Of a DNA stretch of 64,000 bases, positions 1 to 10,200 are shown piece after piece (within the stretch, counting starts at the first letter, position 1; every line of letters begins with the position of its first letter). The notes under the pieces are model-generated. The model searched no databases and was not told the DNA's origin. It was given only the letters and a program-made list of their open reading frames with translations. Position numbers and translations under genes: made by a program. This stretch comes from Mugil cephalus (Eukaryota > Chordata > Actinopteri > Mugiliformes > Mugilidae). Location: contig NC_061773.1 of the NCBI RefSeq assembly GCF_022458985.1, positions 25,950,001 through 26,014,000 on the forward strand, given 5' to 3'.

Positions 1-409
1 GCTCAGATATGAAGGCTGACGTCCTGCAGCAACGTCATGAAAAAACAAACACCGACTGGAAAGTTACTCCAGTGTCCTCGCGAACATAGTCCATTCGTAA
101 CACAATAGCTGGTGCAGTGATGCAACGCGGCTAGTTAGTGCGGCCACCCCATCTATTATTCAAGTGGAAAAAAAAGATCCCGAGTCGAATGCTTTCAGGA
201 GAGTGAATACAGTTAATATAGTTTACTACATCTCAACGTGACTGTAGAAACAAGTTTATTATACAGGTTGTAATAATATTTCAGTGCAAATAAAACCTAA
301 ATTACCCTAAAAATAGAATAAAAGCTATAAACTTGAAGTAGATGATCTACCTAGTCAACCTATGCAGACAATGAGATCTACGCTTCAGTTCAATTCAGTT
401 TTAATTTAT

Positions 410-786
410 TTAGGCAAGAACTTCACGATACGATACACGATACGTATCACGATACTTGAGTCACGATACGATACATTATTGCGATATTATGATACTGCAA
501 CATATTTCAATATTCTACATAGTTCACTGAGAATTTTTAAATGCAGCTTAGAATACACGTTGTATATGTGTACATCAGAAGACTGATAATTCATTTTAGT
601 CAAAAACAATATTTGTGTTTATAGTTGTACCGAATAAATGGAGGTGGATGTGTTCACGGCCCCTTTTTCTTTGTTTTTATTTTAAAATCGGTATTAAGAC
701 GCTAAAAATTGATATTGTATTGGATGAAAAAGCATCACGATATATTGCCATATCGGTATTTATTTTTTTCCCCCACCCCTAGTTTT
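410..786. mobile_element. Decayed hAT-type non-autonomous element (probable)
   Basis: The left part repeats the word CACGATAC with small changes, and the right part ends in an A/T-rich stretch running into CCCCCACCCCTAG. Read on the minus strand that end is CTAGGGGTGGG, which resembles terminal inverted repeats of fish hAT-type MITEs. I could not find a matching left terminus or an 8-bp target duplication, so the borders are approximate. No coding capacity is visible. Confidence 0.35.
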
Positions 787-1217
787 AATTATATGGCGTC
801 AATCACAACACAAGACATTTTACAAAACCTGGTCTGAAACCTCCAGAGCAAGCATGAACTCTCTTTTTAACAGGAGGAAGCTCACATGGAGGAAAACATC
901 TGCTTGGGGCCGGACACACAGAGATAAACAAACATCTGAAAGAATAAACCTCAGCCCTCGGCTCCAGTCCTTAATGTGAAAGACTACAACAAAACAGGCC
1001 AGACATCTTCCTCTAATCATGGACAAATTTGAACCGTAAGTAGACAATTGTTTTACATAGTTGTCTATGTGTTGTTTGGTCTTCGCTAGGCTTTCTAATC
1101 GAAGACTGATGTCACAGTCCTCACTGATAGGATAAACATGCCGGCTCGTATTAGTTATCAATTAACATGTGTGTGGAAAGAGAAACACAGCGATGTCGTG
1201 TTTGGACCGTTACTTAC

Positions 1218-2965
1218 AGCAAGAGACATGCAGACTGGATGCCAAGAAAAGAGACCTGGAACAGAGAGAAACACGAGTGAGCATGTTACAGCCTGAAACT
1301 ATCAAATAAAAAAATAAAAAAAGTAAATAAAAAAGTTCTAATTAATGCGAAAACTGCTTTTGGAGTTTGACATGAGTCTCGCTCTAAACTTTCTAACCAG
1401 CTTCTGATTAGAAAACGATCAAGTGGCCAGAGATCTGCTTTCTCATCAGTGCAGCTACAACCAAGGAGGTGGAGGTCCAGGTCAAACCTGCAGCCTGTAA
1501 ACATCAACAGCGTGTAGAGGTGGTTCAGACCTATAAGTACTTGGTTCTACAGCTGGATCACAAACTGGACCAGTCGGCTAACGCAGACTCAGAAAAGTCT
1601 CTATTTCCTCAGGAGGATAAGATAACTTTCAGATAAGTTTAATATCTGATGGACATGTTCTACCAGACTACTGTTGGCTGGGGAGGGAGGACTAAGAAGA
1701 AAGCAACCTCACAGCAGGACAAGCTGATACAGAAGCAGGACTCTGGACATCGGTGACAGATTAAAAGGACCTTGAACAAGCTCCGGTCCATCCATCATGG
1801 ACAATGTCCACCACCCTGAAGACTCGCTTTGAGGAACCAACTGGACTGTGGTCATTGATGATACTACTTTATATCCTTTAAACCGCATTATACATTCATA
1901 TTATTATTATTATTATTTAACTATTATTATCTAACATAGCTGTTTCCATCCGGCTCGAAGGAGGCACATTTTTCAAGTCGTTTGTGTACGAGCTGATATG
2001 AAAGCAGGAGCCGTAGTTGCCCTAAATAACAGCCCCCCGATGACTCCTTTCCTCTGCCGTCCACGTCCACTACATTTAACGTATTTCAGTCACCTACAGT
2101 CAAGTGGAAAGTCTAAAGTCTATACTTGATTCGCTGCGTCTGTGTGCGTGAACCAGCAGACAGACTGACTGACTGACTGAGCACACAAACCAAGCCAGAT
2201 GCATCCAGGCCAGGTCATCCCCGGATTAAACCAGATCCTCTCGCTGGTGTTTTAACTGAGATGAACCTCCTCGGCTGTGGAAGTGATCGGCACCATGTTT
2301 TGTGCTCCAGGTGTGTTTACCAATGGTAGAAGAAGGTTGCTCCATGTAAACATATAGGCACCTTTTTTTTTTTTTGTTTGTTTTTTTTTAACGAGAACCT
2401 CAAATTTGATATGAACCCTGCAAACATTGTGAAACCATCTTCTCCGCAAAATGAATATTATTTCTCTGTCAGTTTTTTTTTTAATCGTTTTTATCAAAAG
2501 TATATTGTTCCAAGATCACAGGAGTTAAACAAACTCTTAGGAAAAACAACCAATATTTTGCCTAATCTTTATTCCCTAACTTTATTACTGCTCAAATGTG
2601 TAACCTCCCTTATTTATCCATTTATCTATTTATAGATTCCATTGTGCTCATTGGTATTTAACTTTAAGCTCCCTTCTTTTTTTATTCTACTTCTATCTGT
2701 TGTTATTGTATGTCCTCGTGTAATAACAGTGTACCAGCTGTCCGAACCAGCTGCTGCGTCTGATCTGATCTGATCTGGTGATCATCACCCACGCATGAAT
2801 CCACTCACTGGTTCCGGGTCTGGACAGGAGACAGATGACCAGGGTCAGTCCCGCTCCGGTGGCGTGAGCCGCTATCGCCGCCACTCGCCTCATCCACACG
2901 TAGAGCCAGAAGTCCCGCATCCCCAGCCCCTCTCCCACCGGACTGTACTCCACGTCGGACGGCAT
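1218..2965 (-). CDS. cyb561d1: Cytochrome b561 domain-containing protein, 5' exons only (partial)
   Basis: Two coding exons are readable. Exon 1 is 2965-2809 (52 codons plus one base). It starts at an ATG giving MPSDVEYSPVGEG, runs through the segment RRVAAIAAHATGAGLTLVI, which begins the first membrane helix, ends in LLSRPGT and is followed by donor GTGAGT. Exon 2 is only 38 nt (1255-1218): acceptor ttccag, coding SLFSWHPVCMSLA, donor GTAAGT. The join keeps frame and rebuilds the family motif SRPGTSLFSWHP, whose His belongs to the conserved haem-ligand set of b561 proteins. The family consists of six-helix transmembrane ferric reductase-like proteins that use ascorbate. The remaining exons (most helices and the other haem histidines) were not found in bases 1-1217 and should lie left of the window. 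CYB561D1 and CYB561D2 are close in sequence; I chose D1 because the next genes are atxn7l2 and sypl2. The start is set by family length; an upstream in-frame stretch is only the GC-rich repeat. Confidence 0.8.
1465..1860 (+). mobile_element. LINE reverse-transcriptase 3' fragment
   Basis: A plus-strand reading around 1510-1620 gives RVEVVQTYKYLVLQLDHKL, then, after stops and frame breaks, a sequence like MFYQTTVGWGG, TKKKA, DKLI and RTLNKLRSIH. This order is the C-terminal end of the reverse-transcriptase ORF of fish non-LTR retrotransposons. Several in-frame stops show it is dead. It sits in intron 1 of cyb561d1, antisense to that gene. The exact LINE family cannot be fixed by eye. Confidence 0.6.
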
Positions 2966-2968
2966 GCC

Positions 2969-3042
2969 CCCGGCCCGGCCCGGCCCGGCCTGGCCCGGCC
3001 TCGCCTGGTCCAGCCTGGTCCTGCCTTGTCCGGCCCGGCTAC
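2969..3042. repeat. CCGGC-type GC-rich minisatellite at the cyb561d1 start
   Basis: Tandem CCGGC/CTGGC units lie immediately upstream of the chosen cyb561d1 ATG on the minus strand, so they probably form part of its 5' UTR or core promoter. A further GA-rich tract follows at about 3126-3170. The repeat keeps long frames open on both strands and makes several spurious ORFs here. Confidence 0.6.
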
Positions 3043-3187
3043 CTGAGGCGCACTGCGGAAGGTGGAAGGGGTGCACCGAAAGCGAGAGGCGCGACGTGGG
3101 ACTTCAAGTGCTCCATGATCCGGAGAGACGAGGAGGAAGAGGAGGAGGAGGAGGAGGAAGAGGAAGCTGAAGCTGAGCTACACAACA

Positions 3188-4140
3188 TTAGTGATGTGCG
3201 GATAGATACTGACACGCCGATAAGCCCGATACCAGATCTTCACGCTCTAAAGTCGATCCTCAAATCAAAATGTCGATACTTTTGATACTTCCGTTGTTCC
3301 AGGTAATCTATATCATTAACAGTAGAAAGTAACTAAACTATTGTCGAGTGCATTTTTAGGTGTTTGTCACCAAACAATGAGAGTTGAAAAATAACTTTCA
3401 TACCTTTAAGTTTCACTTCATTGTCTCATTTAAATGCAATTTATTTTCTTTATCTGACAATTTTGTTCAAGATTAACGATCATTTTAATTGTTTTGTCCA
3501 AGAGTCCCAAGATAAGGAAGAACATATGAACCAGACATAAGAATAAAAATAAAATAAAATATTCTTAAAATAAAATATGAATAAAAATGAGGTAGTAAAA
3601 AATATAAAAATGTTAAGTCCAATTTACATTAAATATACAAAACATTATATACAGACATGAGCTATACAGACATTTTAGCCAAAGTGTCTCACAAATAGTT
3701 TGACATTTAATCACCCCTGAATCTCTGATCCCGTTGGAAACACAACCACAACACAAAATATGAGGCATTTATGATGAGGTGGACGGAAGAGAAGAGAACA
3801 GAGTCACAATTAAGATGCAAGTTTTTAATTTTTATAGTGTTATTATAGTATATTGCTATATTTTAGTGTTGAAACAGCATTTTCGCATATTCTATATTGT
3901 ACTGTTCCTTTAGTTGTATGTCGACATAGTAATGAGCACTACTCAATATACTCAAGTTTAATAATAAATAACTGTGCTGTATTGTTTAAAGCTATTGATT
4001 TACTGACTACGTTATTTTTATTTTATTTTTCTTAGATAAACAGAGACATTAGTTATTGCATAAATATCGTATGCGATACCAGCTTGAATTTTACTCAGTA
4101 TCGGATCGGAGAGGAAATCGGTGTTATCGAACATCAACAC
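3188..4140. mobile_element. Decayed hAT-like element with GATAC-rich ends
   Basis: The left end begins TTAGTGATGTGCGGATAG and continues with GCCGATAAGCCCGATACC. The right end, read in reverse complement, gives TTGATGTTCGATAACACCG and then CCGATCCGATAC. The two ends look like a degraded inverted repeat. The interior is A/T rich with no transposase reading. Related GATACC/ATCGATA-rich sequence occurs near 49,075-49,860 and 55,985-56,040. Class assignment is tentative. Confidence 0.4.
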
Positions 4141-4940
4141 ATGACGCACAAACACGCCAACACTACTTCCGGGTTTTTATTACCATTTCCTTCCCTCTGT
4201 CTGTTCTTTCTAGATCAAGTCAAATATAAGAATGAGAGATTGTCTCATACATCTCACATCTGCACTGCTTTAAATCTACTACATAGAACTATGTTTGTGA
4301 CTAATATCTGAACAAACTCCGGGACTGATTTTACATCTCGGAGGATCGATTAAACAAACACAAACAAACAACAAATACAACGAAAATAAATTTCGTGATA
4401 ATGAAGAACACCCGACAATTGGTTGTTCGTTTTATTTTACATAATTAGTATGCTACGAAAACTGTTGTTGTAGTTCTAGTCGCACTGTTTTTCTCTCATC
4501 ATAATACGAAACTCTGGGGACGATTCTTCCGGGCGGAGATCGTTTTAAACCCCACATGGAGGGACAGGTCATTCCTGCCTAAAACGGGACTGTTTTTCCA
4601 TATACTTGGGAGGGACGTCTTACCCCCGTGAAGTCATGAAAGCTGTTTTAAATAGAGACTGGTTGAATGAAGAATAAATGCATCTAACATTATAATTGTA
4701 AGTATCTTTACGCAAAAAACAAATTAAGGAAAATCCACTCTAATACGTTTTGATGATTGGAAAAATAGTATCTACTTTTTTTTTTTTTTTTAGATGGGAC
4801 AGAAGTATTTCAGGACTTTACACTGTGGGCTGATTTTGAGTCTATGGTCAGACTGTGAATTTAAAAACTGGGTCAAATACAGACTCTGCGTCCAGGGCGC
4901 ACTGCGCACTCTCCACTCCCACTAACATTAAACCCTAGTC

Positions 4941-4945
<5 letters not shown>

Positions 4946-5001
<56 letters not shown>
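4946..5001. repeat. (CA)n microsatellite
   Basis: An uninterrupted CA/AC dinucleotide run of about 56 bp. It directly precedes the hAT-type MITE that begins near 5018. Confidence 0.95.
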
Positions 5002-5002
<1 letters not shown>

Positions 5003-5017
5003 AGGGTATTACGTACC

Positions 5018-5520
5018 CGACGGTGTCAAACCTAGAGTCCGCGGGCCCAAAAGCCGCCCGCCAGAGGGTCCAATCTGGCCAAGCGCAAAAATTCCATCCA
5101 AGACAGGTTTAAGACCTAGAATTAAACAGAAATTACACTTCTTTTTCTTTAGAAATGTCTAGTTGATGTGAACACATTCATCATGTGCTTTATTTGAAGT
5201 TATTTATCGATGAACCCTGAAATAAAATCTAAATTTTAACCCTAATTGTACAATTTCCAAAGACTTTTTATGTGAAATTTTTCATGGAGAAAATCAAGAT
5301 TAATGAGTTTACAATATATGGTTTCTTGTCCTTAAGTGGAAATCAAATGTAAACATGTATTTAGTCCATTATCTGGTTGGCTGAGTGAGAAACCACATGG
5401 TTCTAAACCTCACTGAGGCGCATAGATGCAATTTAAAATGAGCTGAAGTTACCAAATATGGTTCCTTTTCAAACTGGCCTGTGTGCGCGCGGCCCCTGAA
5501 CTAAGATGAGTTCGACACCC
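5018..5520. mobile_element. hAT-type MITE, GTGTCAAAC family, copy 1
   Basis: Left end GGTGTCAAACCTAGAG followed by GCCCGCCAGAGGGTCCAATC. Right end CGGCCCCTGAACTAAG, then GAGTTCGACACCCC. The same arrangement, better preserved, is at 12,282-12,579. Interior words near 5,300-5,470 recur near 53,660-54,115. The element lies between cyb561d1 and the 3' end of atxn7l2. It is non-coding. Confidence 0.7.
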
Positions 5521-5752
5521 CACCGACCACAGCAAACCCACACAGGCGACGAACCAATGAACCTGCAGACGCGGACTCCACTTCCTTCCTGGTTTCGATT
5601 CACTTCTGCCCAAAAATACTTCACCTGACTGTGTTTAATGCGCTTCCATCACATGCAGCGGAACAAACATTTCAAGAACACAACTCTTCATCGGTGGAGG
5701 TGGGAGATGAAACTAAGCTGATTACACTCAGTTAAATGCCTGTACTGGTTAT

Positions 5753-5775
5753 ATATGTGTGTGTGTGTGTGTGTT
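5753..5775. repeat. Short (TG)n microsatellite
   Basis: Eleven or so TG dinucleotides with one interruption shortly after. The open frame starting in it (about 64 codons) has no recognisable protein features. Confidence 0.85.
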
Positions 5776-6111
5776 TGTGTTAATGGTCTACTGAGGTACA
5801 GGACCACCACCCAAATTCAGACCTTATTAGACCTTAGTGTGAAACCTGGGACTCTGCAGAAGTGGCATGAGTCTAGAGATTTTCATGAAACATCAGGATC
5901 ATCTGAACAAATTCCTCTAGTTGCAGCTGATTTTCTGGTTCTTGGCTGAACATTAGCGACTTTCCAGCAAACAGATGATCCCAAATAATAAAAAATAACA
6001 ATAAAAAAGGGTTTTAAAAATGAATGAAGAAGCTACTGAAACACGTTACTTTTGTTTTAGGATTTCCCTTTCTTCATGATATTATAAATAAAGAGACAGA
6101 ATATGTGACCT

Positions 6112-6576
6112 ACACAGATCAGGCATAACATTATGACCTCCTCCTGCAAAACAGTTGTGCCTCATCAGAGAATGGACATGGGTCTTCTGAGGGGGTCCTG
6201 TGGTGTCTGGAAATAGGATGTAGTTAGTGGGGGGCCTTTGAGGGAAGGGGACTTAATGGTGGATCATCCCTCAGATACTCAATGAGTTTGGGATCTAGTC
6301 AATTTGGAGGCCAGGTCAACACCTTGTGCTGTTCTTCATGTTTTTGAGTCGTTTCTAAAGCGTTTTTGTGTGTGCGTCTGTGTCAGGCTGCTGCCATCAA
6401 GGAGTGTCATTGCTCTGGGGTGGGGGGGGGTGTCTGGTCTGGTCTAGGTGGGGGCTACATGTCTAAGTAACATCCACATGAACGAACGTCAGGTCCAAAA
6501 GCTTCACAGCAGAACAATGAATTGTCACAAGATGTTATTTACTTCACCTGGTCATAATGTTATGGCTGATCTGTGT
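6112..6576. mobile_element. 465-bp MITE with 27-bp terminal inverted repeats
   Basis: The left end ACACAGATCAGGCATAACAT continues into TATGACC. The right end, reverse-complemented, reads the same over 27 bp with one difference (AGG versus AGC). The interior has no transposase reading. No clear target-site duplication was seen, so the superfamily is left open. It lies just downstream of the atxn7l2 3' end. Confidence 0.75.
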
Positions 6577-6803
6577 TTACTGGGAGCATTTCAAAAGAAA
6601 AACTAGAAATCTGATGGGAAATCAAGTCATATTCTTAATTTATGATTCATCTTTTCATTTCTGAACACTTTAAATGAAGAATCGTTAACACGCGTCTCCT
6701 CTTCTTCGTTGGTGTCTCTGCAGACAAAACCTCCACAAGTCATTTCACATATGTGGCACAAACAGAAGCAATGAAAAAGTCACAGAAACCAAGTGAAAAG
6801 GAC

Positions 6804-6842
6804 ATTTTTTTAATCCATTTTTATAAACCAACATATTTAATT
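6804..6842 (-). terminator. Candidate poly(A) signals of atxn7l2
   Basis: On the minus strand, downstream of the proposed atxn7l2 stop, there are two ATTAAA-type hexamers (plus-strand TTTAAT near 6809 and 6835). With the stop at 7186 they would give a 3' UTR of roughly 350-400 bases. No canonical AATAAA was found closer. The assignment depends on the terminal exon proposed at 7186-7203. Confidence 0.3.
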
Positions 6843-7067
6843 TAGCAGCATAACCGGATGGTCTTGAGGTATTTTCTAAATCCATACTCTGAATTTTCAT
6901 CCCACCCTCTCAGTTCTTCCCCAACACATTCGTCCAAACCCAGACTCCCAGCTGTGACTCACACAGACGGATCCATACTGCACTAAACTCTGCACGTTAA
7001 AAACACAACCTGGCATACGTCAGCTTACACTCAATAGACAAAAAGGCATACAGACACAGACGCACTC

Positions 7068-7111
7068 GCACACATACAAACACACACACACAGACACACA
7101 CAGACACACAC
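7068..7111. repeat. CA-rich microsatellite in the presumed atxn7l2 3' UTR
   Basis: Interrupted CACACA/GACACA repeat. On the minus strand it is a GT-rich tract about 80 bases after the proposed atxn7l2 stop codon. Confidence 0.8.
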
Positions 7112-7185
7112 ATTTGAGTCCTGTTGCCTCAGTCCTGGACTGAGCAGAGCTGGCTCCCTCATAGTGGCTTGTAAGGCAGGCACAC

Positions 7186-7203
7186 TTAATGGTGCAGTTT
7201 TGG
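7186..7203 (-). CDS. atxn7l2: Proposed 18-nt terminal coding exon of atxn7l2
   Basis: Exon 9 ends in LGTQK at a good donor (AAG then GTAGGT, 9883). On the minus strand an excellent acceptor (ttctttttgttccacag) precedes CCA AAA CTG CAC CAT TAA, giving PKLHH and a stop in the required phase 0. The joined end [13 protein letters not shown] resembles the human ATXN7L2 tail as I recall it (EEKCSTLKSKAH). The alternative is read-through of the donor to a stop at 9796, adding 28 residues that look unlike a conserved tail. Confidence 0.55.
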   Translation of the reverse strand, partial: PKLHH

Positions 7204-10200
7204 CTGTGGAACAAAAAGAAAAGGTTTGAAATTATTATTTTTATTCTCACAGACATGAGACATATTCACTTAAACACACATATTTAGAGACGTCAGAACT
7301 GGCTTTAGGGGTTTTTGTGGGATATAATGGCTGAATATGGCAAATAACTGCAGATTATAATCCAAAAAGAGTCAAGGAGAAAAGGCCACGCCCCCTTATA
7401 GGTGAAAACAAAGGAGAAGATGCTGTCGTGTATCGTTCTTCAGTTTAAAAGATAAAACTCTTCTCTGTTTCCCTCAAGAAAGAGGGATGAAAACAAAACG
7501 AATGTACGACTTCAGGCCATAAAACGAGTGGACAAAGACAGAAAGTCGTGGGATCCTGATCATTGATATTATGTGCACGTGTGCTGCAAACACTTAGTCA
7601 TTATGATGCTAACGTTCGCTAATGTCAGTTGTCACAGTTGTTAGTTAAAATGTTAGAAATTCAAAATTCATGCTATAAAGTCAAAGTAACGAATGTTGAT
7701 GCTGAACTGAAATGACAGTAGATAACAATGGAGGTTTAATGTTGGATTCATGCTGTATTTATGTCATGATTAATTCATTTAATATCATGGAATGATTATT
7801 ATATTAAATATAATATTATATATATTCATATTATGATTATGAATTGATGACAGGTGTCATATTTAATTAGATAATAGAGTAAATGTCCAGATGTGACACC
7901 TCACATTATTCACACATTTCTCAGTCACTAGGCTAAATGGACACAGGGACCTTATTTTTATTATTTTTTGAAAGTTCCTCCGCAACAACTTTATTTTTTT
8001 GTCTGCTTGACTAACAGGAGCCTTTTCACCTGCTTTCCAGTCAATTAATGCTCCCAACACAAAATAAACACTGACTACGGGGGTGATTTGTTTTTTAAGT
8101 TTTTTGATTTCACCCAAATGGGGCGTGGCCTAATCAGACACAATTATCGGACTGATACTGAAGAACGACACTTTAGCGTCTCTGTCCATGAGTCTATGTG
8201 TGTGTTGAGAAACGTTTTAGACGTTAAGTGATCAGCTCTTTATATTTTCCAGCAGCCGAACTATCCACATCACACGCTGCTCAATCACAGAGTGAACAGT
8301 TTGTAGAAGACGCCCTTTTTTTGAGGAATTATGTGCGTTTGGTAACGAAACTCTGTCCCAGTAGTTGTGAGGCTTGTTCCTTCACAGAGGACGGTCAGAT
8401 CAGATCAGATCAGATCAGATCAGATCAGATCAGATCAGTGACCCATTATCCCGGTGATTTAAGCTCCTGTTGTGTTTTCTAACATGAAATAATCCAGAAG
8501 TCGCCGCGTTGGAGGAACTCAGCAAAGTAAACAAAGCCAACGCACTGAAGAAGATGAAGAAAAATGCTGAATTATTGGCGCGTTTTTAGCCTGAAGGAGG
8601 AAAGAAGGTGAAGGTGAAAGGAGGTTTTTCTTGTCAGGTAATAGAAATGTTGACAGCAGCGACTCGTTTTCTAGGGTAATGATAATATTATAATTCATAT
8701 CAAGATGCCACATGTGGCATTATTGACTTATATCTGATTCTTATTACGTTTAATAGTCTGTTACAGTAGCAACATCGTTCTTAAAATGTATTTCTCGTTT
8801 TATTCCAGATAAAAAAAAGTCTGAAATTTGTTGGAGTGACAGGTCAGCAAAGATCATCTGAAGAAACAAGTCAATAATGTAATGCAAGACTAGCAAACAC
8901 TTTGTCGAAGCTAATGGGGATGCTAATAAAGCAAAATCTTTGGTTGATTAGACATTTTTTATATATTTTTTATAATTCCTTTAAATCCACATTAACATGA
9001 ATCCAACGTATTTTAGTAAAGGGATGAATGGAGGCGAAACAGGAGCTGCCTCAACAGGGCCACACCTGTCAATCTCAGCCTAATGTACACAGCAGGCCCC
9101 GCCCCCTATCACTGCTGAGCCAATCACGAGGCCCGACTCTGTCAGGTTCCCCACAACTGGCCGAGAGCCTCTTCAGACCCCAGGTTAAATCCCAGACAGA
9201 CGCTGCAATATTAGCGGTAGAGAAGCTAACAGTGAAGCTAACTCCCATCAGCTAATTACTGAGGCCAACTACAACATTTAGCCATGTTTAGTTTAAAGTT
9301 AAAACATGAATCTGCCGCCTAGTGTTAGAAATGTTTGAAATAATTATTTAAATAGCTTAATATTGAATGCAAAATGCTAACACATATAGTAGGTAGCTAC
9401 TTAATCTCTGCATCAGTTTAGGGTCCTTGGTTTTAAAAAGTGTTGAAGACTCCAGGTCCTTAAGAATAAAGAATAATGATGCCACATGTGGTAGCTTGAT
9501 ATGAATCATCATTAATATCATTATACACTAGAAAATTAGCTAAAAGCTGCTGCTAACAACAATTACCTGACAAACTAATTGGGACTTTTGCCTCGTAGAT
9601 CCAAGCGCCTCCTTTCCTCTGATAACTTCTAGAAAAATCTGCCCAATTGGTCGAACCAAAAACACGACAATTATTCACCATTTCCCACCATCTACTTCAG
9701 TCCGTGTGGTTTGTTCGCATCGCGCCGACTTCCAGACTGATGACGTGAAAAACCTTCTACACGTCTCCAGTTTCCCATGAACATAAAGTACGAGTTTACC
9801 ACATGTGGAGGCAGCATCTACAGTGAAAACCCAACACCTCACCCTCATTAAAGACAAAGCTCCCCCCGACCGTCACACCTACCTTCTGTGTACCCAGCTT
9901 CTTCTCCACGCCCCCGGCCAGCCCCCCGCCTTTACTGTCCTTCCAGGGGTAGAAGTTAGGGCGCGGAGAGGAAGAAGTGGCGGAGCTGGAAGAGGAGGAC
10001 GGCAGCCGGTGCACGGCGGCTTTGGAGGAGGGCGAGTGCTCCTCGATGCCGGCCCCCTTGCGTTTCTTCACCATTCCCTGGTGCTCGAAGCTCCGCCCGC
10101 CACCGCCGCCGCCGCCCTGCCCGTGCAGCCCTGAGTCCCCCACACCGGCACGGCCGTGGGAATTAGTGGCGGAGGAAGGGTCCGGAGGAGACGAGTGTCC

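Noticed and set aside
820..1161. 113-codon minus-strand frame as the next cyb561d1 exon
   Set aside because: It lacks the membrane helices and histidines expected of b561 proteins and has no acceptor in the right phase.
2693..3170. Pro/Gly-rich frames on both strands
   Set aside because: They are produced by the CCGGC repeat and the adjacent cyb561d1 exon 1 read in other frames.
9796..9882. Read-through C-terminus of atxn7l2 exon 9
   Set aside because: Possible, but a good donor precedes it and a downstream exon gives a tail closer to the human protein, so it is kept only as the alternative model.
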